This document shows positions 18,906-26,924 of a stretch of 64,000 nucleotides of DNA, piece by piece (positions within the stretch are counted from its first letter, which is position 1; each line of letters begins with the position of its first letter). Location: positions 150,150-214,149 of the forward strand of contig NZ_GL379591.1 of the NCBI RefSeq assembly GCF_000143625.1. The letters are read 5' to 3'. The translations under genes were made by a program, and so were the position numbers. The notes beneath the pieces were generated by a model that searched no databases, was not told the DNA's origin, and was given only the letters and a program-made list of their open reading frames with translations. The stretch is from Candidatus Regiella insecticola LSR1 (lineage in GTDB: Bacteria; Pseudomonadota; Gammaproteobacteria; Enterobacterales; Enterobacteriaceae).

Positions 18906-19817
18906 AGACCTCTTCGGAAACTATCATTTATCTAATTTCCATGTTATAAATTGCAGCAATCAGATTAAATCTTAATCCAAAACGTTTTCGCCTGTTTCGA
19001 TAACGGTCTGATACAATTTTAAATCTTTTAATCATACCAATGACATGTTCGTTTAATACACGCTGGCTTGATAACGCACGATTGTTGCGTTTATCTTCTT
19101 TTGTTAAGGGATTTTTCTTTGTCTTTTTCTTAGGCAACGCCGAGTTTGAATGAATCTTGCCAAGCCCTTGGTAACCTGTATCGGTAACTGTTTTGATGTC
19201 AGGATGTATTCGCACACCAGACTCCTTAAACAACCTAAAATCATGGCGCCTCCCATTCGTAAAGCTTGTACAGATGACTGCTTTACTTTTTTTATCAACG
19301 AGCACTTGTGTTTTTAAGGTGTGTCGTTTCTTTTTTCCTGAGTAAAACGGCTTTTGTTTTTTTGGGGACGTTCAATCGGCGTTTCTGTGGCATCAATAAG
19401 AACCAGCTCATACTCCCTATCCCTTTTTAATACAGCTTTGCGTCCAGGTAGGGCAAAATCAGGATGCTTTATTAGCGTATTCTCTATCCATTTAATCGTT
19501 TCATAGCATGTGCTCTCACTCACGCCATAGCTTTGGCTGACATGAAAATAAGTGCGATATTCTCGTATATACTCCAGTGCCATTAATAAGCGCTCTTCTA
19601 AACCCCGCTTGGGTTTCCGACCTCCCTTCCCTTGCTTACTCTTATCTGCTTCATTCAATATCTTTATCATCTTTTCAAATGTACTGCGTTTAACACCCGT
19701 TAAGCGACGAAATTTTTCCTCTTCCAGTACTTTTATTACTTCATATTTCATGGCGGCTCCTTGTTCAGGAGTGTTTTACCAAAATTCTTATATGAATGCT
19801 AGTTTCCGAAGAGGTCT
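18906..19817 (-). mobile_element. IS5-family (ISL2-type) insertion sequence, copy 1, intact
   Basis: 912 bp bounded by near-perfect ~23-bp inverted repeats starting AGACCTCTTCGGAAACTA. The 3-bp flanks are AAT on both sides (18903-18905 and 19818-19820), a target duplication of the ANT form described for the ISL2 group. It inserted between the cargo repeats and the relic of another IS5-type transposase. Confidence 0.92.
18928..19751 (-). CDS. ISL2-type DDE transposase, two frames joined by -1 frameshift (copy 1)
   Basis: Two overlapping-phase ORFs (145 and 125 codons) form one transposase of about 274 residues if ribosomes slip -1 at the heptamer A_AAA_AAC (19356-19362, read on the minus strand). 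The shifted reading gives QKPFYSGKKKRHTLKTQ, the block conserved in IS5-family enzymes across the junction. The N-terminal HTH (VKRSTFEKMIKIL) is followed by the DDE residues D in LIDATETP, D in TDTGYQG and E in VLNEHVIGMIKR. All five copies share the same shift signal, so it is a programmed event and not decay. Confidence 0.9.
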
Positions 19818-19867
19818 AATGAAAGATGATTCGGGAATGAATTTAGCCCATCGCCGCCACGATATAT
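19818..19867 (+). pseudogene. Stub of an IS5-family (IS427-type) transposase N-terminus
   Basis: After the AAT flank comes ATGAAAGATGATTCGGG, encoding MKDDSGMNLAHRRHDIS, identical to the start of the transposase at 53523 (minus strand). Similarity stops at 19867, so only the first ~17 codons remain. Confidence 0.8.
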
Positions 19868-19945
19868 CCGAGTGCGCTGGTGAAGCGAATAGAAATTTAT
19901 CGTGATGAAATTGTGGTGGTTTTTCGGGTAAATCCCGGGAATGAT
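19868..19945 (+). pseudogene. Possible serine-recombinase C-terminal scrap
   Basis: The frame LVKRIEIYRDEIVVVFRVNPG resembles the final beta hairpin of large serine recombinases (pattern V-x-RIEI-x-x-DEIVVxFR). It is about 25 residues and joins unrelated sequence on both sides. Low confidence. Confidence 0.35.
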
Positions 19946-20138
19946 ACCAGCCTGGAAACAGGATCAGACAAAACATCTGGCAGAAGTTTGCCAGATTGTT
20001 TGCGGAGTACTAATGGCCCCCCTAGGGATGGAAGAAGTAGGTGATTTCCGCATTTCATTGGCAGGGACTCAGGAGAAAACGGCACTGTTCAGGTATCAAG
20101 ACCGTTGGCAAAGGCCACAAAGCAGTACCCACGACTAG
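19941..20138 (+). pseudogene. HipA-like kinase toxin fragment
   Basis: The reading frame contains GDFRISLAGTQEKTALFRYQ then DRWQRPQSST, matching the HipA N-terminal/catalytic border (DFRLSIAGAQEKTAL in HipA). The ~65-residue fragment has no rest of the kinase and no HipB partner; it ends where the frame is lost. It sits just before a complete HigBA pair. Confidence 0.65.
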
Positions 20139-20226
20139 CCACACCTCGACTCTACCCCTTTCGTCAAACGACCCCTACTGGCTTTCTTGTATTCCCGCGT
20201 TTTTTAGGGTGGTGTTGTTATTGCGC

Positions 20227-20247
20227 AATATAGCAATATGCTATATT
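20227..20247. promoter_or_regulatory. Perfect 9-bp palindrome upstream of higB, probable autoregulatory operator
   Basis: AATATAGCA-ATA-TGCTATATT is a perfect inverted repeat ending 8 bases before the preferred higB start at 20256. HigA antitoxins repress their own operon by binding such palindromes. An upstream ATG at 20238 lies inside the palindrome, which argues that 20256 is the real start. Confidence 0.65.
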
Positions 20248-20255
20248 ATCTTCCT

Positions 20256-20558
20256 ATGCATATTCTTTCTAAGAAAGCGCTTGAAACCTTCTGGTTAAAG
20301 CATTCTGTCGCTAAATCGCCTTTAGAAGTTTGGTACCGGCTGGTTAGTACGTCCAGATTTGATACGTTTACTGATGTAAAAAAAACTTTTAATTCAGCTG
20401 ATTACTTTTGTCCCTATACAATATTTGATGTAGGTGGAAATAATTTTCGGGTCATTACTATTATTCATTACAATCGGCAAAAACTTTATATTCGTGAAGT
20501 CTTTACTCATGCTGAATATAACCGTTGGAATAAGACACACAGGAGGAATAAATTATGA
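20256..20558 (+). CDS. higB: HigB-type mRNA interferase toxin
   Basis: 100 residues starting MHILSKKALETFWLKH. The HigB-family pattern is clear: ALETFWLKHS..AKSPLEVWYR, then DVKKTFNSADYF and VFDVGGN-like FDVGGNNFRVITIIHYN, ending with IREVFTHAEYNRWN. These proteins cut mRNA on the ribosome. The stop overlaps the antitoxin start by four bases (ATGA), the toxin-first order characteristic of higBA. No frame defect is seen, so the pair could function. Confidence 0.88.
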   Translation: MHILSKKALETFWLKHSVAKSPLEVWYRLVSTSRFDTFTDVKKTFNSADYFCPYTIFDVGGNNFRVITIIHYNRQKLYIREVFTHAEYNRWNKTHRRNKL

Positions 20559-20980
20559 GCGCAGCCACGATTAATCCCACTGTTATTGGGTCTGCTTGGA
20601 AAGCTTTTCAAGATTTGTTACCTGTGAAACTAGGTACGATCCAGAGTAATACACAATATAAACAGGTTATCAGCTTAATGAACAGTCTGCTTGATGTTGT
20701 TGGCAACAATGAAAACCATGCACTGGCAGATTTTCTCGATCTTGTCAGTCAGCTTGTGGAGGACTATGAGAGTACTTTGCATTTGATCCCTGATGCATCC
20801 TCACATGAAGTGCTACGTTTTGTTATGGAACAAAATGGTCTGAATCAGACTGATTTAGCGGAAGAAATAGGGGGGCAGTCTGTGGTTAGCGACATCCTTA
20901 ACGAGAAGAGGCGTATCAATGTGCGGCAGGCTAAATTGCTTGCGGTTCGGTTCGGTGTATCGCCTGCCGCTTTTCTGTAA
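20555..20980 (+). CDS. higA: HigA antitoxin, XRE-type HTH
   Basis: 141 residues with RBS AGGAGG (20541-20546). The C-terminal half is a HigA-type helix-turn-helix: LRFVMEQNGLNQTDLAEEIG, VVSDILNEKRRINVRQAKLLA and a final RFGVSPAAFL. It neutralises HigB and represses the operon, probably at the palindrome 20227-20247. The N-terminal half (residues 1-75) is the longer extension seen in enterobacterial HigA. Confidence 0.9.
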   Translation: MSAATINPTVIGSAWKAFQDLLPVKLGTIQSNTQYKQVISLMNSLLDVVGNNENHALADFLDLVSQLVEDYESTLHLIPDASSHEVLRFVMEQNGLNQTDLAEEIGGQSVVSDILNEKRRINVRQAKLLAVRFGVSPAAFL

Positions 20981-21472
20981 TTTGGTGAGCTAATCACTAG
21001 CGATTTCTATTTCTCCGTTATTGCGTACCCAATCAACATTGAATTCAGAATAAAATTCAACCATTTGATATAACGTTTTTCATTCGTTAGCGTTGATAAT
21101 GGGTATTATCCAAATAGCATTTGGTTTCAATAGCAATTTAACAAAAATTGTTAATCTAAACGAAAATAGAGTGAAATTTACTCTTTATTCATGTACAGTA
21201 CATCTTCTTTTTCTGCTTAAAGTTATCGCAGGGCTGCAAAGAAGACCACTTGACACTTAAGTATGTCTTAAGCAGACAGCAAGTATTGAATATAGCGACT
21301 CGGGTAATGTGAATGACGTTTCCTACAGGAGCTAATGTACTTGTCTTATTGACGAAAGAAATCATTGTGGACTATATTCATCGTGCTAGAAAATTAGTCG
21401 TATATTAATATGATGGCTCAGGTAGGATAGCCGTAAGGCTCACCGGTTTATCAACTCGGTCTTTCAAATCTG

Positions 21473-21653
21473 CTTGGGCTATCACCCAGGGCGGGATCCA
21501 ACTCATTAATTAATCAATTTTAGATTATAAAACACACAATTTGTGTATATTAATTAAACATATGAGAAAATTTCGCCTGCGAAATGCTTAAATATTGATC
21601 TTATTGATGACAAAAAATACAAAGTGGAATCCCGCCCTGGGCTATCACCCAAG
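21473..21653. repeat. 181-bp element bounded by 25-bp imperfect inverted repeats
   Basis: Left arm 21473-21497 (CTTGGGCTATCACCCAGGGC...) and right arm 21629-21653 pair at 21 of 25 positions. The four mismatches lie in the hexamer CTATCA, which has the same orientation in both arms between GGG and CCC. The ~130-bp interior is very AT-rich and non-coding. It resembles a MITE or a large hairpin. Confidence 0.6.
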
Positions 21654-21924
21654 ATTGATTGTAACGATAGGGATTAAAAGAGTATTTTGCATACATCGGC
21701 TATTTTTATGGTTATAAAAATGCAGCCAGCAGTCAATATAGACCCAAGATAATTATTATTTTGGGCACGCAGATAACCGGGATGGTGAGTTTCTATCTCA
21801 CCCTGCACTTTCTATTGTGGGTTTGCCCTACCACTTTTCAGTTTTAGATACCATTTTCTTTTGTGTAAACCGTTTCAGCAAATTAATTGTTGCCGAATAA
21901 AGGGGTTAATGGGTTTCTCCGGTT

Positions 21925-22011
21925 AGTCAATTTGGGGGATGGAGTGAGCGCATCGCTTCCCTGGTGTTGCTTTATTGTTGATAGCACATCACCCCATCTC
22001 CCAAATTGACT
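21925..22011. repeat. 87-bp hairpin with 18-bp arms
   Basis: AGTCAATTTGGGGGATGG (21925-21942) pairs with 21994-22011 with one mismatch; a ~51-base loop lies between. It lies downstream of the minus-strand peptide gene and could end its transcript or be a small mobile repeat. No U-tract follows. Confidence 0.5.
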
Positions 22012-22046
22012 GTGTTGGAGATATCTTTGCACTTGACGTTGGTGAT

Positions 22047-22145
22047 TCAAGAACGACTATCGTGGATAACCCATGCCATCAACATTAAATAAAAGAGTAA
22101 GCCGGCAGCCCATAGCAGTACGTCAACAACAATGGATTCATTCAT
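22047..22145 (-). CDS. 32-residue single-span membrane peptide, module copy A
   Basis: MNESIVVDVLLWAAGLLFYL then MLMAWVIHDSRS: a short acidic start, one hydrophobic segment of about 20 residues (VVDVLLWAAGLLFYLMLMAWV) and a basic end. A GGGAGG RBS stands 9 bases before the ATG; a GTG lies directly upstream (22146-22148) and is conserved in all three copies. The upstream minus-strand neighbour is a short HTH protein. Paralogues at 54962 and 56474 sit behind paralogous HTH genes, which is why I regard this tiny ORF as real. Function unknown. Confidence 0.75.
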   Translation of the reverse strand: MNESIVVDVLLWAAGLLFYLMLMAWVIHDSRS

Positions 22146-22306
22146 CACAATGACCTCCCATTTCAGAAATGTTAAATCTGCAATATGATTTCTTGAATAA
22201 TGAATATTAAGGATTGATGTTATTTTTACACTCTCCATTATGGAGATAGATATTGTTGTTGAAATGTGTTAGGGCTCAAATGATATTGAGCCCATTATTT
22301 GATTGC

Positions 22307-22585
22307 TTACTTTGTTCTGTGTTCGATAGTGCATCTTGTGAGAACGAAAATAAACAAACGAATTTTGAAATACTGCCAGTAAGTTATTGATTGAATAAAA
22401 TCTAACTTAACTTTGATGTCTTCTAGTGTTTGTTTTATCGTTGAATAGCTAACAGAACGTAAATGAGCAATTTCACCTTGAGATAAACCAAGACAAAACA
22501 ACATTGCTGTTTCAAATTGTGCTTGTGTTAATTCAGGGAACACCTGATGAAATTCAGAGACGTTAGTTAAGTCAAAAATTCTCAT
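22307..22585 (-). CDS. Short GerE/LuxR-type HTH protein, module copy A
   Basis: 92 residues. SEFHQVFPELTQAQFETAML then FCLGLSQGEIAHLRSVSYST and IKQTLEDIK reads as a GerE-like helix-turn-helix (GLSQGEIA then SYSTIKQTL) with a conserved N-terminal cap FPELT.AQFETAMLF. There is no receiver or autoinducer domain. Its start overlaps the stop of the 60-residue ORF upstream (ATGA), and the membrane-peptide gene starts ~160 bases downstream. Likely a small transcription regulator; partner and targets unknown. Confidence 0.75.
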   Translation of the reverse strand: MRIFDLTNVSEFHQVFPELTQAQFETAMLFCLGLSQGEIAHLRSVSYSTIKQTLEDIKVKLDFIQSITYWQYFKIRLFIFVLTRCTIEHRTK

Positions 22586-22764
22586 ATTGCGCTCTCCATT
22601 ACAGGCTTACGTCCTGCCCAAACAAGGCGTTTGTCCTTGAATATCACGTTGAAGGTTTTTCGTTTGTTGAACGTAAATGAAATTTTGCAGGAAGGCGTAT
22701 CGGAGTTTCTGGAGATAATCCAGTAGGTATCGATGAATTTAGAGCGAGGTTTAATGGTAGCCAT
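22582..22764 (-). CDS. 60-residue basic protein coupled to the HTH gene
   Basis: MATIKPRSKFIDTYWIISRN is followed by a basic, beta-rich remainder (CKISFTFNKRKTFNVIFKDK). It ends in an ATGA overlap with the HTH gene, so the two are probably co-translated. No family recognised; size and place downstream of a structured leader suggest a phage-type early protein. Confidence 0.5.
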   Translation of the reverse strand: MATIKPRSKFIDTYWIISRNSDTPSCKISFTFNKRKTFNVIFKDKRLVWAGRKPVMESAI

Positions 22765-22911
22765 AGTTTCGGCCTCTTTCGTTAGTTTTAAAACCGCACC
22801 AAACCGCTACTAAACGGGGTGGTGCGACGTAACAAGGTTGGTAGACCGGCACGAAAGAAACCGGCGAACCTTTCGGTTCCCCCGCTACGCCACACCATGA
22901 TGCAGACGTAA
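22765..22911 (-). promoter_or_regulatory. Structured leader before the 60-residue ORF, possibly phage immunity-type RNA
   Basis: On the minus strand the region is GC-rich and hairpin-rich, unlike its surroundings: GAACCGAAAGGTTC (GNRA-type loop), paired GCCGGT/ACCGGC arms, and GGTGTGGCGTAGCGGGGG. Such compact structured leaders occur in P4/P1-type phage immunity regions (C4 antisense-RNA control). That identification is a guess from look and position, with no alignment behind it. Confidence 0.35.
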
Positions 22912-22931
22912 CTATGGTTTGCAACGGACAT

Positions 22932-22952
22932 AAAAAAACCGCATTAAGCGGT
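22932..22952 (-). terminator. Rho-independent terminator on the minus strand
   Basis: Read on the minus strand: ACCGC-TTAAT-GCGGT followed by seven T. It would stop transcription arriving from the right just before the structured leader, which may therefore start its own transcript or act by attenuation. Confidence 0.7.
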
Positions 22953-23279
22953 AGTCCGCTTTCGTATTCAGGCTACTAAACCTTATTGCCCTTTGGGGCA
23001 ACGGATGAAGTATAATGTTTTTTATTAGATTGATTTCAATGAAGATGACATGATGAGGATAGAGGGGTAAGGTAATGCAAAAAAGTAAAGTCCCAAATAT
23101 CATGCATATCTTGGCAAAAAATCATGATTATTTAGAGTTGACTCGTAAAATATAAATTCTTCTTGGAAAAAGATTACCAGATGTTCATTTCAACACAATG
23201 AATCTGTTAAATACCCGTGCGCATCTTGCCTAACTTTTTTCCACGCTTGCCGTCGTTATTGATTTTTTCACCGCCTAAC

Positions 23280-23665
23280 GTTGTTCATTTGATAGCACAG
23301 GTAAGACCGTTGATTTCTTGCTGACAGCCAAGCGTGATAAAGCAGCGGCCCTGCGTTTTTTCAAAAAAGTCATGAGTCAGCACGGTGAACCCAAAGTTGT
23401 CACCATTGATAAAAGTGGTGCTAACACAGCAGCAATGTCGGAAGTTAATTAAGCAAAATGCAAAGAAGAAGCTATTGTTGTTCGTCAGAATAATTATTTG
23501 AATAACTTGATAGAGCAAGACCATCGCGTGATTAAACGTCGAGTGCGACCGATGCTGGGGTTTAAATCATTTTGGCGAGCGCGCGTGATATTGGCAGGAA
23601 TTGAACTGATGCACATGTTGAAAAAAGGGCAATACGGAGAGCATAAAAAAGTGTGGGGCAATCCT
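23280..23665 (+). pseudogene. IS6-family transposase remnant
   Basis: The frame GKTVDFLLTAKRDKAAALRF, FKKVMSQHGEPKVVTIDKSG, then NNLIEQDHRVIKRRVRPMLG and FKSFWRARVILAGIELMHML is IS6/IS26-type. A TAA at 23450-23452 (EVN*) interrupts it and the N-terminal part is missing. Inactive. Confidence 0.85.
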
Positions 23666-23802
23666 ATGCAGCTAATCCAGTGCCTTTCATCGGTCTTTTC
23701 TCCGATATGCCCATTGATTTTTAGATCCGAATAACTCTCTTAGCTCACCATGAAACTGTGTTTGGAGTAGAGCAAGAGCATCTTGAGATGCATTAAAATA
23801 GT

Positions 23803-25991
23803 GTGTGCGACATGAAGCTGCATAACTCGTTGTTATCAAATATTTTTTTAGATAACCACCTGTATCACCAAGTGACCCTAGGATCCTGAATAAAGAAGCG
23901 GATCTGACAATGTAACAAAGCGCAATTAAAGCGTGGGATACAAATCGTGAGAGGCGTATCTTCCTGATAACCACAAATCGGGTAAGTGCTAGGGAGTCGG
24001 TAAGGTGAAAATAAGTGAATCTACGTAGGATGCGTGATCTAATAAACAGCGGAAGTGGTTTACACGCTGTAGCCAAAAGGCTCCGAGAGTAGGCAGAGGA
24101 GCGCACTATATCTTCTCGTGATCGAAAACCTCTCCGCATTAAAGTAGGCACCTAACCCGACAGTCGAGTTATACGGAACATGGTAAGCCCGTAGGGTTCC
24201 TCTGAAAGGGAAAGCAAGCCGTAAGGCGAGCCGACAACCCTGCGGGTAAAGGAGGTTGGAAAAAGCGAAAGCTGGACTGTAACGGTTCAGATAGGGATTT
24301 CAACGTTATCCCACGCGAAAGCGTCGCCCACTTCCAACTGGTCTCTCCTTGCAAGAGAGTTTTCAGAACCTTATCAATGGGGCAAAGCAAATGACAGGCA
24401 CGGTTAAACGCGCTGGTGCAGCCTCAACCCCTGTGAAATGGCAAGCTATCAACTGGCCTGCTGTGAAACATCAGGTATTAAGGCTGCAAATGCGTATTGC
24501 AAAGGCGATGCGGGAAGGCCGTCACGGCAAGGTGAAAGCCCTGCAATGGCTGCTAACCCACTCACATTCCGCAAAGCTACTGGCGGTAAAGCGAGTCTCT
24601 CAGAACAAAGGCAGTAAAACGGCAGGGACAGACGACGGTATCACGTGGCGAACGGACAACCACAAATGGGCTGCTGTCGAACAACTCAGAAGGCGTGGAT
24701 ACCGTGCCAAACCACTGAGGCGCGTTTATATCCCCAAAAAGAACGGCAAACTACGTCCGCTGGGCATCCCTTGTATGATTGATAAAGCCCAGCAAGCGCT
24801 ACATCTGCTGGCTTTAGAGCCGGTATCTGAAACAATAGCGGACAAGAATGCCTACGGGTTCCGCCCAAAACGCGGTGCCGCCGACGCCATCGAGCAATGT
24901 TTTAAAGCACTATGCAGAAAAACATCGGCGCAATGGATACTTGAAGGCGATATCAAAGCGTGTTTCGACGAAATCGGGCACTCATGGTTAATAGATAATG
25001 TCCTGATGGACAAATCGATGTTACGTCAGTGGTTGTCTGCGGGTTATATTGATAAAGGGCTGTTTTATCATACTGATGCAGGGACGCCACAAGGCGGTAT
25101 TATCTCTCCAACTTTAACGTTGCTAACATTAGCGAGACTAGAGCAACGCATTAAACAAGCGGTGCCCAAAACAACTGATAAAGTGCATTTTATCTCCTAT
25201 GCCGATGACTTTGTTGTCACCTGTGCATCAAGAGAAGTTCTGGAGAATACGATAAAACCGTTAATATCGATGTTCCTGAAAGAGCGTGGTTTGTCACTCT
25301 CAATAGAGAAGACGACGATTACGCACATCAGTAAAGGGTTTGACTTTTTGGGGTTCAATATTCGTAAATACAAGGAAAAACTACTAATTAAACCCAGTAA
25401 ATCCAATGTGTTAACGTTTGTTCGTAACATCAAAGAACTAATCAAATCTCTCCCGAACAGGGTTACCGGTGAATTAATCAGGATCCTCAATCCCCAATTG
25501 CGGGGATGGGGAAACTATTACAAGCACAGTGTAGCCAAACAGATCTTTAACTTTGTAGACAGCGAGATATTCAAAGCATTACTCCGCTGGTCAACGCGAA
25601 GACATCCGAAGAAAGGTACTAGATGGGTAGCCAAAAAGTACTTTTTGGCGGAACACGCGTGCCGTTGGCGTTTTCAGGGTAAACGCGCCAGCAATGGTAC
25701 CATTCACCAAGAATATCTCTGCCATCTGAAAGAAATCCCGATAAGGCGACATATTAAAATCAAAAGCGAAGCGACCCCTTATGACCCCAATTTTGCTCAG
25801 TATTGGCAATTACGGAAAGAGAACAAGGGTAAGAGTCGTAATACGTGGCATAGGTTACCGCAAACTGCATTGTGAGAGACATCACCGGGTAACAAATAAC
25901 GCCTTTGAGAGGCTTGAGCGTAGTGCGGTGAAAGTCGCAAGCTGCGTTCTTAGAGGGCGAACATGCAGTAATGTGTGTTTTCGCTACTCGA
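23803..25991 (+). mobile_element. Group II intron, 2.19 kb, inserted antisense in the thioesterase relic
   Basis: Starts GTGTGCGACATGAAG (GTGYG consensus) and ends CTCGAC (AY consensus). The region 23.8-24.35 kb has the hairpin-rich ribozyme domains; domain V-like sequence with GTGAAAGTCGCAAG lies at about 25918-25945, followed by a domain VI-like hairpin. The borders are fixed by restoration of the interrupted reading frame. Being antisense to that gene, the intron cannot be spliced from its mRNA. Confidence 0.85.
24349..25875 (+). CDS. ltrA: Group II intron reverse transcriptase/maturase
   Basis: 508 residues. RT blocks are complete: RRVYIPKKNGKLRPLGIPC, YGFRPKRGAADAI, WILEGDIKACFD, TPQGGIISP, and the catalytic YADD in HFISYADDFVVT (about residue 283). 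Maturase domain X follows (LRGWGNYYKHSVAKQIFNF). The C-terminus stops after IPIRRHIKIKSEATPYDP.. and lacks the HNH cysteines and histidines of full-length relatives, so DNA cleavage ability is probably missing. A start farther in (MTGTVKRAG, 24391) is also possible. Frame intact, so splicing help may persist. Confidence 0.92.
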   Translation: MQESFQNLINGAKQMTGTVKRAGAASTPVKWQAINWPAVKHQVLRLQMRIAKAMREGRHGKVKALQWLLTHSHSAKLLAVKRVSQNKGSKTAGTDDGITWRTDNHKWAAVEQLRRRGYRAKPLRRVYIPKKNGKLRPLGIPCMIDKAQQALHLLALEPVSETIADKNAYGFRPKRGAADAIEQCFKALCRKTSAQWILEGDIKACFDEIGHSWLIDNVLMDKSMLRQWLSAGYIDKGLFYHTDAGTPQGGIISPTLTLLTLARLEQRIKQAVPKTTDKVHFISYADDFVVTCASREVLENTIKPLISMFLKERGLSLSIEKTTITHISKGFDFLGFNIRKYKEKLLIKPSKSNVLTFVRNIKELIKSLPNRVTGELIRILNPQLRGWGNYYKHSVAKQIFNFVDSEIFKALLRWSTRRHPKKGTRWVAKKYFLAEHACRWRFQGKRASNGTIHQEYLCHLKEIPIRRHIKIKSEATPYDPNFAQYWQLRKENKGKSRNTWHRLPQTAL

Positions 25992-26924
25992 CCAGTGATT
26001 TTATCGTCAATGGGAATGATTTGGATGATTGCCCCACACTTTTTTATGCTCTCTGTGTGAATGCTGAGCAGCGGAGAATAATTTATTTCAGTCAACACTA
26101 AAGGTGACGGAGGGGGCTGGTTAATTGACTGAGTGACAGCTTGACCAAGGGATGACACATGCACATCCATCATAGACAGATGGTCGCCAGGGACAGGAAT
26201 AACATGTATTTTTTCAATCGGTAAAACCTTATCCCAATTTAGTAAAGGACTACTGGACTCTATATCACCTTCCTTATTTATCGGTTTATCTTGTGCGATA
26301 AAAAGATGGATCGGGATGGGTAGTGGAAAAACTGAATAATGTGTCAGTGCTTCTTCATGTGCTAACAAACGCGCATATATTGCTGAATTTCTGTATCAGA
26401 ACGATCAACAAAATACCAGGGCAATAAGCTTAATTCGCGACACTTTTTAAGCAGTGCATCGAAATTGAGCTGGTCAATCTTTTCTTTCAATTCGTTAATG
26501 CTTTCATATTTTTGTTTGGAAGGTGCTCCATCTGACAAGCCAGCCTGCTTACTGTTTGTGTTTTGTCGTCTTTCATAAAACTCTTCGCATGACGCAAGTA
26601 GACAATCGTTTAGTAATGTATGCTTTGAGCGCCATTGATGTTTTCTAAGCGTATTATGATTAGGACAAAAGGTATCAAGTAAGGCAAGAAACTCAACATA
26701 CTGGAGTTGCATGGCAATTTCATAAGCCACAACACCACCCAAAGACCAACCGACGAGCCGATAAGGCCCTTCAGACTGAACAGCGAATGGGAGCAATAGA
26801 CTTCGTTGTCCATTGTAAAGTATTGACTTTAATACATTGAGCTAATGACATCACGGTGGAATGCTTAAACAAATCAGTCATTGTGATATCAATTCCGGCT
26901 TGTTTCAGTAATCCGAGAAGCTTT

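Larger units (their letters stand above)
20981..22046. other. Gene-poor stretch with two long inverted-repeat elements
   Basis: No ORF of convincing quality in 1,066 bases. The sequence is AT-rich and holds two palindromic elements listed separately (21473-21653 and 21925-22011). The rest shows nothing I can name. Confidence 0.6.
23687..26924 (-). pseudogene. NRPS/PKS C-terminal carrier + thioesterase remnant, split by a group II intron
   Basis: Read on the minus strand from 26924. A carrier-domain tail (LLKQAGIDITMTDLFKHST then VMSLAQCIK) is followed by a thioesterase with nucleophile elbow YRLVGWSLGGVVAYEIA and a late histidine in PVPGDHLSMM. There is a frameshift near 26365 (QQYMR to LLAHEEA change of frame). 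At 25991/25992 the coding sequence is broken by the intron and resumes at 23802 as YFNASQDALALLQ to the stop at 23687. Removing 23803-25991 restores a continuous frame (..DDKIT-D-YFNASQ..). The upstream end is cut by the ISL3 element. Only the last module end survives; the synthetase is lost. Confidence 0.8.

Noticed and set aside
22912..23103. 63-codon minus-strand frame
   Set aside because: It spans the minus-strand terminator and lacks an RBS; composition looks random.
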